Shown: one piece after another, positions 1 through 9,988 of the stretch
Numbering within the stretch: position 1 is the stretch's first letter
Layout: each line of letters opens with the position of its first letter
DNA from: Chionis minor
Taxonomy: Eukaryota; Chordata; Aves; Charadriiformes; Chionididae
Length of the DNA: 64,000 nt
Direction: 5' to 3'
NCBI GenBank assembly: GCA_013398295.1
Contig: VZSF01005553.1
Span: 447,212-511,211, forward strand
Translations under genes and position numbers: made by a program
Notes under the pieces: generated by a model
Database searches by the model: none
Told to the model about the DNA's origin: nothing
What the model saw: the letters and a program-made list of their open reading frames with translations, nothing else

Positions 1-1620
1 AATTATTGTACTCGGTCCTTATGCAAACCCACTTAGGGAAAGTTTCTGCGTCCTTCTCATGAGGGCAATGTGGGGCAAATGGACACAGATTTGGTGTCCC
101 GACTGCAGTGAGCTGCATGCCAGGACACAATAGCTTGGCAGAAGGTGGTGTTGTTTCTGTGTATGGTTTGTATGTGTTAAAGCACCGTTACAGTACAGGT
201 CTGCTTTCCTTTCACTGAATTATCGAGAGGAAATAAGTAACTGCATGAACACAACCAGTGTGCATTAATGAAAGCTGCTGAAAGCACTCTATTGTATAAT
301 GTCTCCAAATGTTTGTTAACGCAAAAGGAGGTGTCCGTGCTTGTACTGTCAAGTATAAATTTCTTTTTCAAGTGAATTTTTTTTCCTGAGACTAGCGATA
401 GTAGAAATAGGATTTCTGTATTAAACAAATGTGAGTGCCCAGTTATACATGCCAAATGCATAAACTGTAGAGCTGATATGGTATTGGATGTGTCATAAAT
501 GTAAACAAAGTCAAGGTTTGACAAGTGACTTTACTATCTTTTCTTGCCAAAGATTAGTGATGGCTTTAATATGTGTTAAATTTCTCAGGCCTATTGAACA
601 CAGGCACATTGTATGTGCTTTCAGAAGTTTCTAGGGTTTCCAGTAATTCTTTGAATGAAACTAGCTGTTACTTGTCACTGCCGAACTGGGACTCGAGGCA
701 GATAAGGATCTGTGTTAACATAAAAATGAAGTCTGAGTCCCACAAAATTAGCCTTCTGAATTGCCTTCCTAACGTTGTTTAGCACGTAAAAAAGCGGAGC
801 GGCGCAAGTGGTGAGCCCATCTACAATTCCTGTCTCATGTCTAGTTTTGAAAAGATGCTATTGTCTGTATAATACGTTGGAAGGGGCACACAATCCCTTA
901 CACACGGGTAGCCAGCCGAGTGCATTTCTGCATCCCTGCCTGTAGGACGGCTCAACACCTGCGGACATGGCAGCGTATTTCAAACACCGCTTGGAAAATC
1001 CACAGTAGCAGCACAGAAAATAGGGCTTTCAAAATGGTTGATGAGTACAAAAAGCAAGTGTCCCTTTTAAAGAAACTCTGATTCTTGCCTTCGTATGAAG
1101 GGAATAATACAGAGAGAAATAGGATGTATTTACCATTCTGGCGGGGCTGGCCAGCGGGTGGTGGAAGTCGCGCCGTACTGGGCTCTGCTGGTCCGTAGAG
1201 TTTCCCCAAGGTAGTCGGTCTTTCCGTCTTTAAACCTCTCGTTTCCTTTGAGGAAGCAGAAAGCTTCTGTCAGCCGGGTGTTGAATAGAGGGTTTGATAT
1301 TTCAAGCAAACTGTTCAGCGCTCTTGGAAATGTTAATGTGCAAAAAGTCCAGGCATTCCGTAATCTAGCTTCGAGAAGGAAAACCTTAAACAAGGGAGAG
1401 CGGTCTGCAGCGGCAGGGGGAGTGTTGGGAGGTGTCTGTTCTGGTACAGAGGGGAGAAATGGGGAATGCGGAGCGGCCCCGGAGCTCCACTGCGCGATGC
1501 GGGATGACTCAGCCCGTGCTCAGATTCCCCAGGTCTTGCCACGCTTATTTACGTTAAAGTTCAACCGCTATTTTAAGTCTGTGCATTTAGTGGAGGAGAA
1601 GGCGAGAACCGAGCGGAGGG
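1..1620. other. Upstream flank of CACNA2D3, no gene seen
   Basis: This stretch is unique, moderately AT-rich sequence that becomes GC-rich from about 1400. Open frames on both strands are short, lack family resemblance and overlap each other. No recognisable repeat was seen. A TGACTCA heptamer lies at 1505-1511 near its end. It is most simply the 5' intergenic flank and distal promoter of the gene that starts downstream. Confidence 0.6.
1505..1511. promoter_or_regulatory. AP-1-type TGACTCA motif
   Basis: A perfect TGACTCA, the consensus site for FOS/JUN factors, lies about 120 bp upstream of the CpG-island core. A 7-bp match can occur by chance, so its position near the promoter is the only support for function. 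Confidence 0.25.
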
Positions 1621-2015
1621 AGGGTGGGTTCTGGAAATGCAGCAACGACGCCGGCCACGCTACCTGGGCCGGTTCCTCCCGCCCCCGCGGAGCAGCCCGC
1701 GCCGTGCGGCCGCGGGAGCGGGGCAGCCGGCTGCGGGCAGCGGTTCCGGGTTTACCCTGCGCTCCTGCCGCGTCTCCGCTCCCTCCCGAGCCGGGACTCG
1801 CCGCAGCGCCCGGGCGCGGGGGGAAGCGCCGAACCTGCCCGGGCCCGAGGACGCGCCGCGGGTGCCCCGGCTCCACCTGGCGCCGCTCCCCGGCGGCGAT
1901 CGCTGCTCTCCCCGTCCCTTCCCTTCCCTTCCCGCTCCGCCGCCGGGATGCCGGGCGCCGCCGGGCGCCGTGTGCCGTGTGACAGGCGCTGCCGGGTCCC
2001 GGTGGGTGTGCGCGG

Positions 2016-2025
2016 CCCCGCCCCC
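2016..2025. promoter_or_regulatory. GC box (Sp1/KLF type)
   Basis: CCCCGCCCCC is a full Sp1/KLF-type GC box on the minus strand, inside the CpG island and about 145 bp upstream of the TATA-like element. Further C-rich stretches follow at about 2110-2135. Such boxes are expected in CpG-island promoters. Confidence 0.5.
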
Positions 2026-2161
2026 GGCCCCGCTCCCGCCTCGCCTCCCGGGAGGCGCTGGGCGCCGCTCGCCGCTGCTCCGGACTTTCTCCGCGTTTGG
2101 CGCCCGGGGCCCCCTCCCTCCCGCCCGCCGGGCCGGCTCCTCCCGCGCCCGCGCTGTCCCG

Positions 2162-2169
2162 TTAAAAGG
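2162..2169 (+). promoter_or_regulatory. TATA-like element TTAAAAGG
   Basis: An AT-rich octamer stands alone in otherwise almost pure GC sequence, about 470 bp before the start codon. It resembles a weak TATA box and would place initiation about 25-35 bp downstream. CpG-island promoters often start at several sites, so this may be only one of them. Confidence 0.35.
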
Positions 2170-2506
2170 CCGCGCGCCGCTCCGCGGGGCGGTGACCCGG
2201 GATGACGGCTGGGGGGTGCCGGCGCGGCAGCGCGGAGCTCCGGGCAGCTTTCCGTCCGCCCGGCCAGCGGTGACCGCCGGGAGCAGCCTGCCCTCCCGCT
2301 GCTGAGGGCACTGGGAGCACTGGGCGGTCGCTGGAGCGACTCCAGCGCCGCCGAGTTGGGGAGAACTGCGCGGGCGGCTGCGGCGCTGCTGCGAGACGCG
2401 GCGCTGCCGCCGGGGACGCGGTAGTTCCCAAGTCGTTAGAGCTCCGGTGCCGGCCCGCTCCCTCCCTCCGCCGCGCGGGGACGGGTCGTTCCTCGGAGGA
2501 GCGAGG

Positions 2507-2518
2507 ATGGAGCCGTGA
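2507..2518 (+). promoter_or_regulatory. Three-codon upstream ORF before CACNA2D3
   Basis: ATG GAG CCG TGA encodes Met-Glu-Pro followed by a stop. It lies 116 nt before the main start codon and in a different frame. The context has A at -3 and G at +4, the strongest Kozak combination and better than that of the main start. If transcription begins upstream of 2507, as the CpG island suggests, scanning ribosomes would meet this ORF first and would need to reinitiate or leak past it. The effect on expression is inferred. Confidence 0.45.
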
Positions 2519-2633
2519 CTGCCGCCCGTGCTGTGCCAGCGGAGGGGGACAGGCTTCAGAAGCAACACCCCACTGCTGCCGAATGCGGCTTTGCGTGAAT
2601 TTCCCCAAATCTTTCCAGGCGCGGAGAGGCACA

Positions 2634-2752
2634 ATGCCAGAAAAACGGAATCTTCTTCGGGCTTTTGGGGGCTTTTTCTTTCTCTTCTGGACAGCTTTGA
2701 ACACAGCCCTAGTGGATGTGGTTGGATCGGAGCAGCAGATCCCCTTGTCCGT
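2634..2752 (+). CDS. CACNA2D3: CACNA2D3 coding exon 1 (signal peptide and N-terminus)
   Basis: This exon encodes the first 39 residues and two bases of codon 40 of the alpha2delta-3 subunit of voltage-gated calcium channels. The subunit is a secreted, membrane-anchored auxiliary protein that raises surface density of Cav1/Cav2 channels. The peptide starts MPEKRNLLRAFGGFFFLFWT, a basic n-region followed by a hydrophobic core, as in a signal peptide. It runs into DVVGSEQQIPLSV, which matches the known vertebrate protein (human DVVRSEQQIPLSV, recalled) except for G in place of R. The exon ends at a GTAAGT donor (2753) in phase 2. The start at 2634 has A at -3 and gives a pre-sequence about the length of the mammalian one. 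An in-frame ATG at 2583 would add 17 residues but has C at -3, so it is less likely. The signal-peptide part looks unlike the human one, as is usual. Without splicing, a stop follows at 2754. Confidence 0.93.
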
Positions 2753-3373
2753 GTAAGTGCTTCCATGCTGTCGCTCTCGGGACCCTGTCTGAGGAGCAGC
2801 ACTTGGCTGCTCAAGTTCTTCCCTCTGTGTATTGCAGATACTTGACTGTTCAAGGCACCTTTGCTCCTCTGTCAGCCGTGTTTATAGTGATTGCCTCTAA
2901 CGAGCTCAGCACTACTTTAATTTTATTGCAGGAGCATGTGTTGGTGGAGTATGTGGCCGCAGAGTCTTCGGTGTTTGTATTTACTGAAGTTGATGTTGTT
3001 GTATTAACTCCTTCTCACGTGAGAATTCAACATTTGGAACCGTTCTGCCATTTTAGCCGTCTCTCCTGTCAGTGGGTGTATGTTCTGTTGTGCCAAAGTG
3101 TATTTCTGCACAAGTTGATGGTTTAATTTAAGCAGTGCAGGTCGGACAGTTTCCTATCAGGCCTTACCTTAGCGCAGCATCCAGCTTGTGCTTACGCTTA
3201 GCAGCTTTGCTGAGCTTCTGCTGCACTGAGGTTCCTTAGTGAGCTCTTTAATGCAAAATTGCTGGGATCCTTCTGCGTGCAGCTGAAGCCGTTACAGTCT
3301 GTGGTGCTTGCTATGACATGTGTATTACATTTCTTCCTGTCTCTTTTTTTTTTTTTTTTTTTTAACTTCACAG
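2753..3373 (+). other. CACNA2D3 intron 1 (621 bp)
   Basis: The intron opens with GTAAGT and closes with a run of 20 T (3344-3363) followed by AACTTCACAG. It joins codon 40 (GT from exon 1 and T from exon 2, valine) in frame. It contains no coding signal; a 136-codon open frame crossing it starts out of frame in exon 1 and is a shadow. The long T-run forms the polypyrimidine tract, so its length may vary between individuals or in the assembly. Confidence 0.9.
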
Positions 3374-3455
3374 TGTAAAGCTCTGGGCCTCGGCGTTTGG
3401 TGGGGAGATCAAATCTATTGCAGCCAAGTACTCGGGTTCCCAGCTCCTGCAGAAG
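3374..3455 (+). CDS. CACNA2D3: CACNA2D3 coding exon 2
   Basis: This 82-bp exon completes codon 40 and encodes residues 41-67, beginning VKLWASAFGGEIKSIAAKYS and ending GSQLLQK. This is the conserved N-terminal segment of alpha2delta-3, before the VWA_N, VWA (metal-binding) and Cache-type domains, which lie in exons outside this window. As far as I recall the mammalian protein, the segment is identical there. It is bounded by an AG acceptor at 3372-3373 and a GTAAGG donor at 3456, and ends in phase 0, so exon 3 should begin with a full codon. That exon (expected to start KYKEYEKD) was not found by eye in the remaining 60 kb. The gene is therefore partial here: 67 of roughly 1,090 codons. Confidence 0.95.
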
Positions 3456-6400
3456 GTAAGGGTCTCGTCAGTTGCAACAAGGAAGGTTTTAACAGAGAAA
3501 ATGGAGGCAGATTTAATTTTTTAAATGATTAGGAAAGCAGTGCTGTACATGCTTCGGTCCAAGATCTATTTTTGTCTTGCATACTAGTCCCTGAGGACTC
3601 TTTGCATTGCACTGCACTATCTGGAGAGTCCTTGATTAAACTGGTATTTTTCTTCTTGGATGATTTTTTTTTTGTTATTATTAGGAAGTAAACTCCAACA
3701 CTTTTATTTCTTGAAGTCTAGGCTTCAGCCTAGATTGCGGGTATTTAATCTGGTTGCTGCATTGTAATGATGGTGTTTCTGTGTAGAAACAGCTGCTTCT
3801 TATGAAAAATGTTAACTTCATTCAAGGAGCAGAATTAGTGCGTATTGTATTATTTTCACCCTGTGCTCTCTGTACACAATTCACTGTATCAGGAGAAGGC
3901 GGCTGCGCTGTTGTTTGTCATCTCTGCAGTTTTTACAATCCCATTATTCCCCCAATCATCTCAACCCGGTGCTGGGATGTATTACATCATTACAGATAAG
4001 AGGAATGAATGTGGTTATCTTCTTGCTCAGCTGCACAGCTGGGTAATAAGCTAGTGAAGTATTGCAAAAACTTGAGAAATTGGTATAAGTCTACATAATT
4101 GGGGCGGAGGGTAATGAGAAAGCGGATTTGAGTATTAGGTATATAGCAAGGACTGCGTCTACTCTAAATATGCAACCTATAGTAAATTTCTGTGTTGTAG
4201 ACAATTTATTTTTGCAGCAGCTACTGAAAAAAAAATAATGAAAGACTAAGAGCGATACATTAAGGATTTTAAGACCGTGATTTTTGCAGCATTTCATATG
4301 TGATCCTCAAAATGCAATACGGAAATGGAAAAACATTGAGGCATTCACCGACTGCAGAGACACTCATTCAACCCATGTGTTAAATTTCTGCTGGTTTTTT
4401 AGATGTGATTTTCAGTTCTGAGTAACACGTACATTTTTCTGTGCGTCTGATCATGAAGGAAATCATTCCTTTAGCTTGTAGCACTTATTTTGAGAGGCTT
4501 GTATATATATGAAATTATGCAACAGACAGTACATGCAGCAGTTAAAAGAAAAAGCTTATGCTATCAATGCAAAATGAAAGCAACTGACTTAATGATTGCT
4601 AAAGACGTATGGGTTCCATAGCAGTGTCTGTCTTCTCAGTGCTGTGCACCCAGAACTGCAAAACGTGAACTTCACTAAGCTAAACTATAGAGCTATGAAG
4701 AACAAAAATATTGGAAGTCTCTTAGTACCTTTCAAGGCCATTAAATGGCTTCGCTTCAATATATTGGGCAAACTCTTATTTCAATCTGAAAATCTGGCCG
4801 TTCAGTATTTATTATGCTTCTAGCTCACATTCTTTAAAGTCTGCGCAGTCTTCTATCATCACGTTTTTGTATCAACTCCTTATATTTATAAAGCAGATGG
4901 ACCTTTCAGTTTTGATTAGTAACTAATAAAGTATTATTAAAAGGCTTTAATTTTTCATTGGGCCGTAACAAACAGGTATCTTTAATTTTGGAGCTGTTCC
5001 ATGCGTAGCCATTTTTGCACTAAAAGGGCTTTAAAAATTAAATTTACCAAATACAGATAGTCCAATGTTTACTAGAAAAATACATCGTGTTTTGCAATTG
5101 TGCTGAAATCTACAAAGAATCAGTATGAGATCCTTAATCATTCTTCTCTTCCTCATGGTAGATACTGCTGTCATCCCTTCTGTAATGTGTTTTTTGCTTC
5201 TGAAGTAGCAAGATTTCTTCCTATTGGTTGTTATAATTGTAGGTAATTGGAAGCTATTCATTTTACCTTTTCATCAGCGTCCTTTTTATTTCACTAACAA
5301 ACCTGTGCTCCTGTTTTTGAAGGTGGACGGTGTATGTTCATTCCAAGCTATTTTGGTTTTGTTTCTTGCTTTTGTTGTGATACTTCATTACGGAATGAAA
5401 GAGAAAAGACAAAACGCTGATTTTACAGGTGTTTAGAGCACTCTTATTCCTCTTTCACATCCCCCTATTCTTTTTTCTTTTCCCCTTCTGGTTACAGTAG
5501 TTTTAGGAAACCTTTGGTGCTTTTTGTTTTTATTTAAAATTCCAGATGCCTGGGTTTTTTAAGCTTGATGGTTTTTGCCGTTGGTTGTGGCAAATGAGCC
5601 TGGATGACAGATGACTTTAACATGTATCTCTTTGTATGGTTACAATGTCCATGTCTTCTGCAAACTTGTGTGAATAAAAACCTACCAAACTTCAAGATTT
5701 GCAAGTATTTTCAACATGCCAAGTCAGGGGCAGAAGTTGTCATAATAATTAAGGAAGTTAGAGCACAATAGGGCTCTAAATGCAAACGCCTTTCCCTGTG
5801 TCCCTCCCCACTAGCCAGGCATGAAGAATCCCTTTGGTGTTTACTGTGAGCTCCAGGTGATCCCACTCAATGTCCTTCTAAAGTCAAGATGCCAATTTTA
5901 GCGACTTCTGATATTACGGGAGGAATCTGCATTTTCTGATTGTGAATTAAGCATCATTAAAGAAATGAAGAGATAAAATGTGGGTATAATTATGTATCTG
6001 GGCAGTATAGATTTCTCAATTACCAGCTGCTTTGTAGTGCCATTTAGTTTAATAAAGGCTTGCTAGATGAAAAATTAATGTAAAGGTTACTTGATCCATT
6101 TTGTTAGCATATAGAGCGAGCACTACTGTCAAAAGAATGCGTTTGCAATCAAGGCGCCATAGACAGTCTCTACTGCCCAAATGTTTTACACATTTAGAGT
6201 CATTTGACCCTTCCTAAAATTTCATTGAGCAAATGAAGTTAGGCAAGGTACTCGTAAAGCAAAATCTGCCAGGTTATAGCTGTGAATATTGATTTAGTTA
6301 CTACAGTTCTTAAGTACAGTGAACGTCAAATGAGTAACCAGCATTGCTGTCCTCTTGAGTTTCAAAAAGATGCGCAAGAATATTTGTGTCGCTCAGTGAA

Positions 6401-8181
6401 ACTATTTTTTTGGAAAACCACTGCTTACTTTAACTGAATGTTTTATTGTTTTATTGCGTTACGATAGTCTTATCCAAGTATGTTGTTACGCCTCCTAAGA
6501 GTATATGTGAGATACGATTTTTTGCAAAATTGATTTTAGATGAAATAGGCACTGTAAAGAGCTCAGAAAATAATAATAGTAGTTCATCAAATTTCAGAAA
6601 TTATGATAAGCATTTAAGCAAAATTAGCACTTAAATGTAGCTTTTTAATGTCCTACTACTTGCTTTCAAAGTGAAGGAAGATGATTCAGTGTTTAAAAAA
6701 CCATACAGTAGAAAATAGGACAATATTATTGCCAAGTTATCTGATTTATGGAGGTTTTACAGCTGTCATATAGATTTGGCAACAGACAAGAAGCTGCTTG
6801 GTGCTGTGGAGACATGCACGCTCTTCACATAGTTAGCAAATACTGCGGGGGCCGAAGAATTGATTCAAATCTTAATTGTCTTTTAGGTGCTTATGTGTAT
6901 TTTTCCTTGCTTTATTTGATTCTTGACACTTTAAACTTTCTTTTTTTTTTTGGTAAGCACTGATTGTGTTTAGTTAGTACCGTAGTAAATGTGAGCCTTC
7001 TGGCAAAGCCAGGCTTTAAGTGTAGGCTGCAAAGCAAGGGTTAGGTGCCAGGAAAATATTCTTCACTTCAGCTGCTGCAATTAGAAATTTGGAGGAACAG
7101 GCTTTGGGCAGCGCTACTGTTCATATTATAGTGTCCATGATAATAGTATGTTTCCAGTTCCACACTGTTGCAAAATAATAGTAATAAAATGGAAGCAAAA
7201 AAAATGCAGGAAATGCCTTCTGTTAATGTTAAAAATGATTGTTGTTACACAGTAAAGCTTTTTGAATGTCAACGAAGTGTCGGATTCTCTAAAAACGCAG
7301 TATGGTCTACGCTTTCTCAGATTGCTTTTGGAGAAACTACCTCCCCTTCCGCCCCCGTATTCTGAGCTTTGATAATCCTTGATTGGGTCCTGAATAGTCA
7401 GTGTTATTTTATTGCTAATGTAGGAGCTGTTTCTTAACTGGGAAGAAACTTAGTTATTGGTTCCGTCGTAAAGGTGTTTTTCCTGAAGCCAAGCTTGTGG
7501 AAGGCTCTTCTCCTTATGTAAGTTGTCCCAGGGAGCCGTCGCTGTTAGGTAAGCTCTGGCTGCTGGGTTTCGGGCAGGCTGCAGTCTGCAGCGCTCTGCT
7601 CTGGTCGACAAATTCTTCCTTGTATTAGGAGTTCTCAAAATCATTGTGTTTTCTCAAAGCAGGTTTTCCTGCCAGAACAGCGTTCTTATTTTTAAAGGAT
7701 CGGTATTGCCTTTTGTCTCACCGACTAGATTTGGTGCTGTATCTTGTTAGTTTCTCACAACTATAGAAAAGCCAGTGCAAAACTAATATACCAGGGTGGT
7801 TTAGAACAATTAGTATTCAGCTGGTGTATCTGATTCATGCAGTACATCTATCTTTAGTGTTAAACCATATAATAGTGACTTAAATTCTTGGAGAAATTTA
7901 GTCCAATCATCTTGACATTAATTGCTTTTCTTTTATTCAGCCTTATGTTGCTTTTGGTCTTTGTAGGCTGTTTCTTCTTTGCTTGAGACACTGCAACTCC
8001 TGCTTTGAAGTCATAAGATTGAGACATGCAGTTTAAGGTATAGACATGGATTGGCTCCTTGGATATTGATTTAAGCTTTGGACTGCTGATCAATTTAAAA
8101 CCACCAAAATAATACTGGTTTTTTTCCCCTATCAAAAACAGGAGAAAAATGATCCAAAACCATAGACCTATGACTATGATT

Positions 8182-8352
8182 AAAAAAAAAAAACACCCCA
8201 CAAAAACCCCTCACACACACCTCCCCTGCAAAACCCCAAAATCAACAGCAACAATCCCTGCCCACCTCCTTTCCCCCCCTACCAACCTGAAACCAAGAAA
8301 ACCCAAGCCACCCTGAAAACCCCAAAACCCAAACTCAAAAAACCAGCAGCCA
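8182..8352. repeat. A/C-rich low-complexity tract
   Basis: A run of 12 A leads into about 170 bp made almost only of A and C on the plus strand, with many CCCC and AAAA blocks and a short (CA)n near 8212-8221. The opposite strand is therefore G/T-rich. No open frame or transposon end is visible in it. Confidence 0.75.
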
Positions 8353-9952
8353 GGTAAATGGTATAGAGTTTACCAAAATCTCAATTCAGAGTTAATTCAT
8401 TATAATTTGAACTACTGGAGTCTGGATTATGTAAAATGTGTCTCCTAGCGCTGAATTAAAACCAAGCACTAGAAAATAAAAGAAATATGCATCTGAGAAT
8501 CTTAAATCACTTTAATTCTGATGATTAATGCAAATTGTATTTTGGAATTTGAAGAGCTTGAACCTCCATGCCCTCTAATTCTTACAGATCTTTGGGCTAC
8601 ATAAATCACAAGGTTATTCTCCATGCCAAACTAGTCACAGAGCATTTCAGTGTGTTTGGTGATGTATTTAACGTTGTTATCTGCAGGCATAAAGGTAAAT
8701 TCTTTTGGCTATATATTTTAATTTTTCATTGTTCAAGGAAAAAAAAAATTGAATACAACCATATGCTACTAATGTATTAGGTGGAAAAACCTGCTGGGTC
8801 CAATGCTAATTTTCAGGTAGCATATTGATCTGTAGAGGAAAATATCACAGTGCTATCAAACTTCTAATAGCGGGGTCTCTTTTTCTCAATAACAGAGAAA
8901 ATGTTTTTCCTTCTTTCTTGTAATGAAGGTTCTGCCTTCTCAGAAGGTATTGGAAAATTTTCTTTGCCTTCAGTGAAGTTAGAACTGCATCTGGAATGAT
9001 CTATGGTCTTACTCTCATCTCCTCTTTGAATGTTATGGCAGGAGTAATAATTTCTTGGTGTTGGTAATGTTTCTAAAATGCAGTCTAAATCAGCCTGAAT
9101 ATCAATCATTATGTTTTATATTTCTCTTTAACTGAACGGAAAGCCCTGTTTAAGCCATGGTGAATTCATGCTCTTCTGCCATCTGCATTCTGTGTTTTGC
9201 CGTATTTTCTGTGTCCTGGGTTTTGCAAGCACAGCATGATCCTCTTGTATTATTGAAAGTAAATATGTTCTATTGTTAATATGTAAAAGAAATATGAGAT
9301 GGCTTCGGTAAGTATGATACGTGCATTACACTTTCACTAACGTCTTTTAATATGGAAATTGAGTGGACAATCCAACTGGAAAACGTCAGATCTTGAAAGG
9401 AAATGAATGCTAACTCCCTTGCTTAATGCATTTATGGCTGTTTGTTTTCACATCCTGTATTGGAAAATGCTTACGTTTCAAGGTTAAAAAAGCCAGTCTC
9501 CATGCAAATTATCTTGACAGTGAAGGTATGTAGAGCCATGAATAGATGCCGCATTGTAGTGGTGATTCACTTTTAAGCAACTGCTAATCAATACTCTACA
9601 CTTTCAAATGTCATTACTGTTCTGTAGGGTACAATTTTTTTGTTGCTGATAATAAGTGGTTACACATTGTACAACAGAAATTATATATTGATAGGACAGA
9701 GTGTATTTTAGGTTGCTGTAGAAGCTTCAATGAAAGGTCTTTGTGAAATACTTTGATTAATATGTTGTTCTCATGAAGTTCCATTTCACTCTTTCTACGT
9801 ATAATGGTTTTGTAAAATTGCGTGGATGTTTTTGTGAGCCTATTTGGTACCTGCCCAGTTCATTTGTAAAGCTTAAGTACTTTTTGTTAGAGTGAATGAC
9901 AAAATCATTGCAGGATTTGTAGTTAAAAAGGAAGTCTGTGCAAAAAGCCCTG

Positions 9953-9988
9953 CCCCCCCCCCCACCCCTTTAAAAAAAAAAAAAAAAA
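9953..9988. repeat. Poly-C/poly-A low-complexity tract
   Basis: Eleven C, a short ACCCCTTT spacer and seventeen A follow each other. The run lengths are likely to vary and are prone to sequencing error. Confidence 0.8.

Larger units (their letters stand above)
1630..2560 (+). promoter_or_regulatory. CpG island promoter of CACNA2D3
   Basis: About 0.9 kb is very GC-rich with dense CpG dinucleotides, unlike the AT-rich sequence on both sides. It ends just before the start codon of the calcium-channel subunit gene, so it must carry the promoter and most of the 5' untranslated region. Visible elements are a GC box (2016-2025), a 16-bp perfect palindrome CGCCTCCCGGGAGGCG (2042-2057), a run of CCCTT-like units near 1915-1935, and a TATA-like TTAAAAGG (2162-2169). 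Long open frames across it on both strands, including about 400 codons on the minus strand, are what stop-poor GC-rich DNA produces and are not called as genes. The transcription start is not directly visible; if the TATA-like box is used it would fall near 2190-2200. Confidence 0.85.

Noticed and set aside
1660..2853. Minus-strand open frame of nearly 400 codons over the CpG island
   Set aside because: It lies in stop-poor GC-rich promoter DNA, overlaps exon 1 antisense, has biased R/P/G/A composition and no domain. Similar frames exist on the plus strand at 1624-2305.
2716..3126. 136-codon plus-strand open frame
   Set aside because: It crosses the exon 1 donor in the wrong frame and runs into intron 1; the spliced CACNA2D3 frame explains the region.
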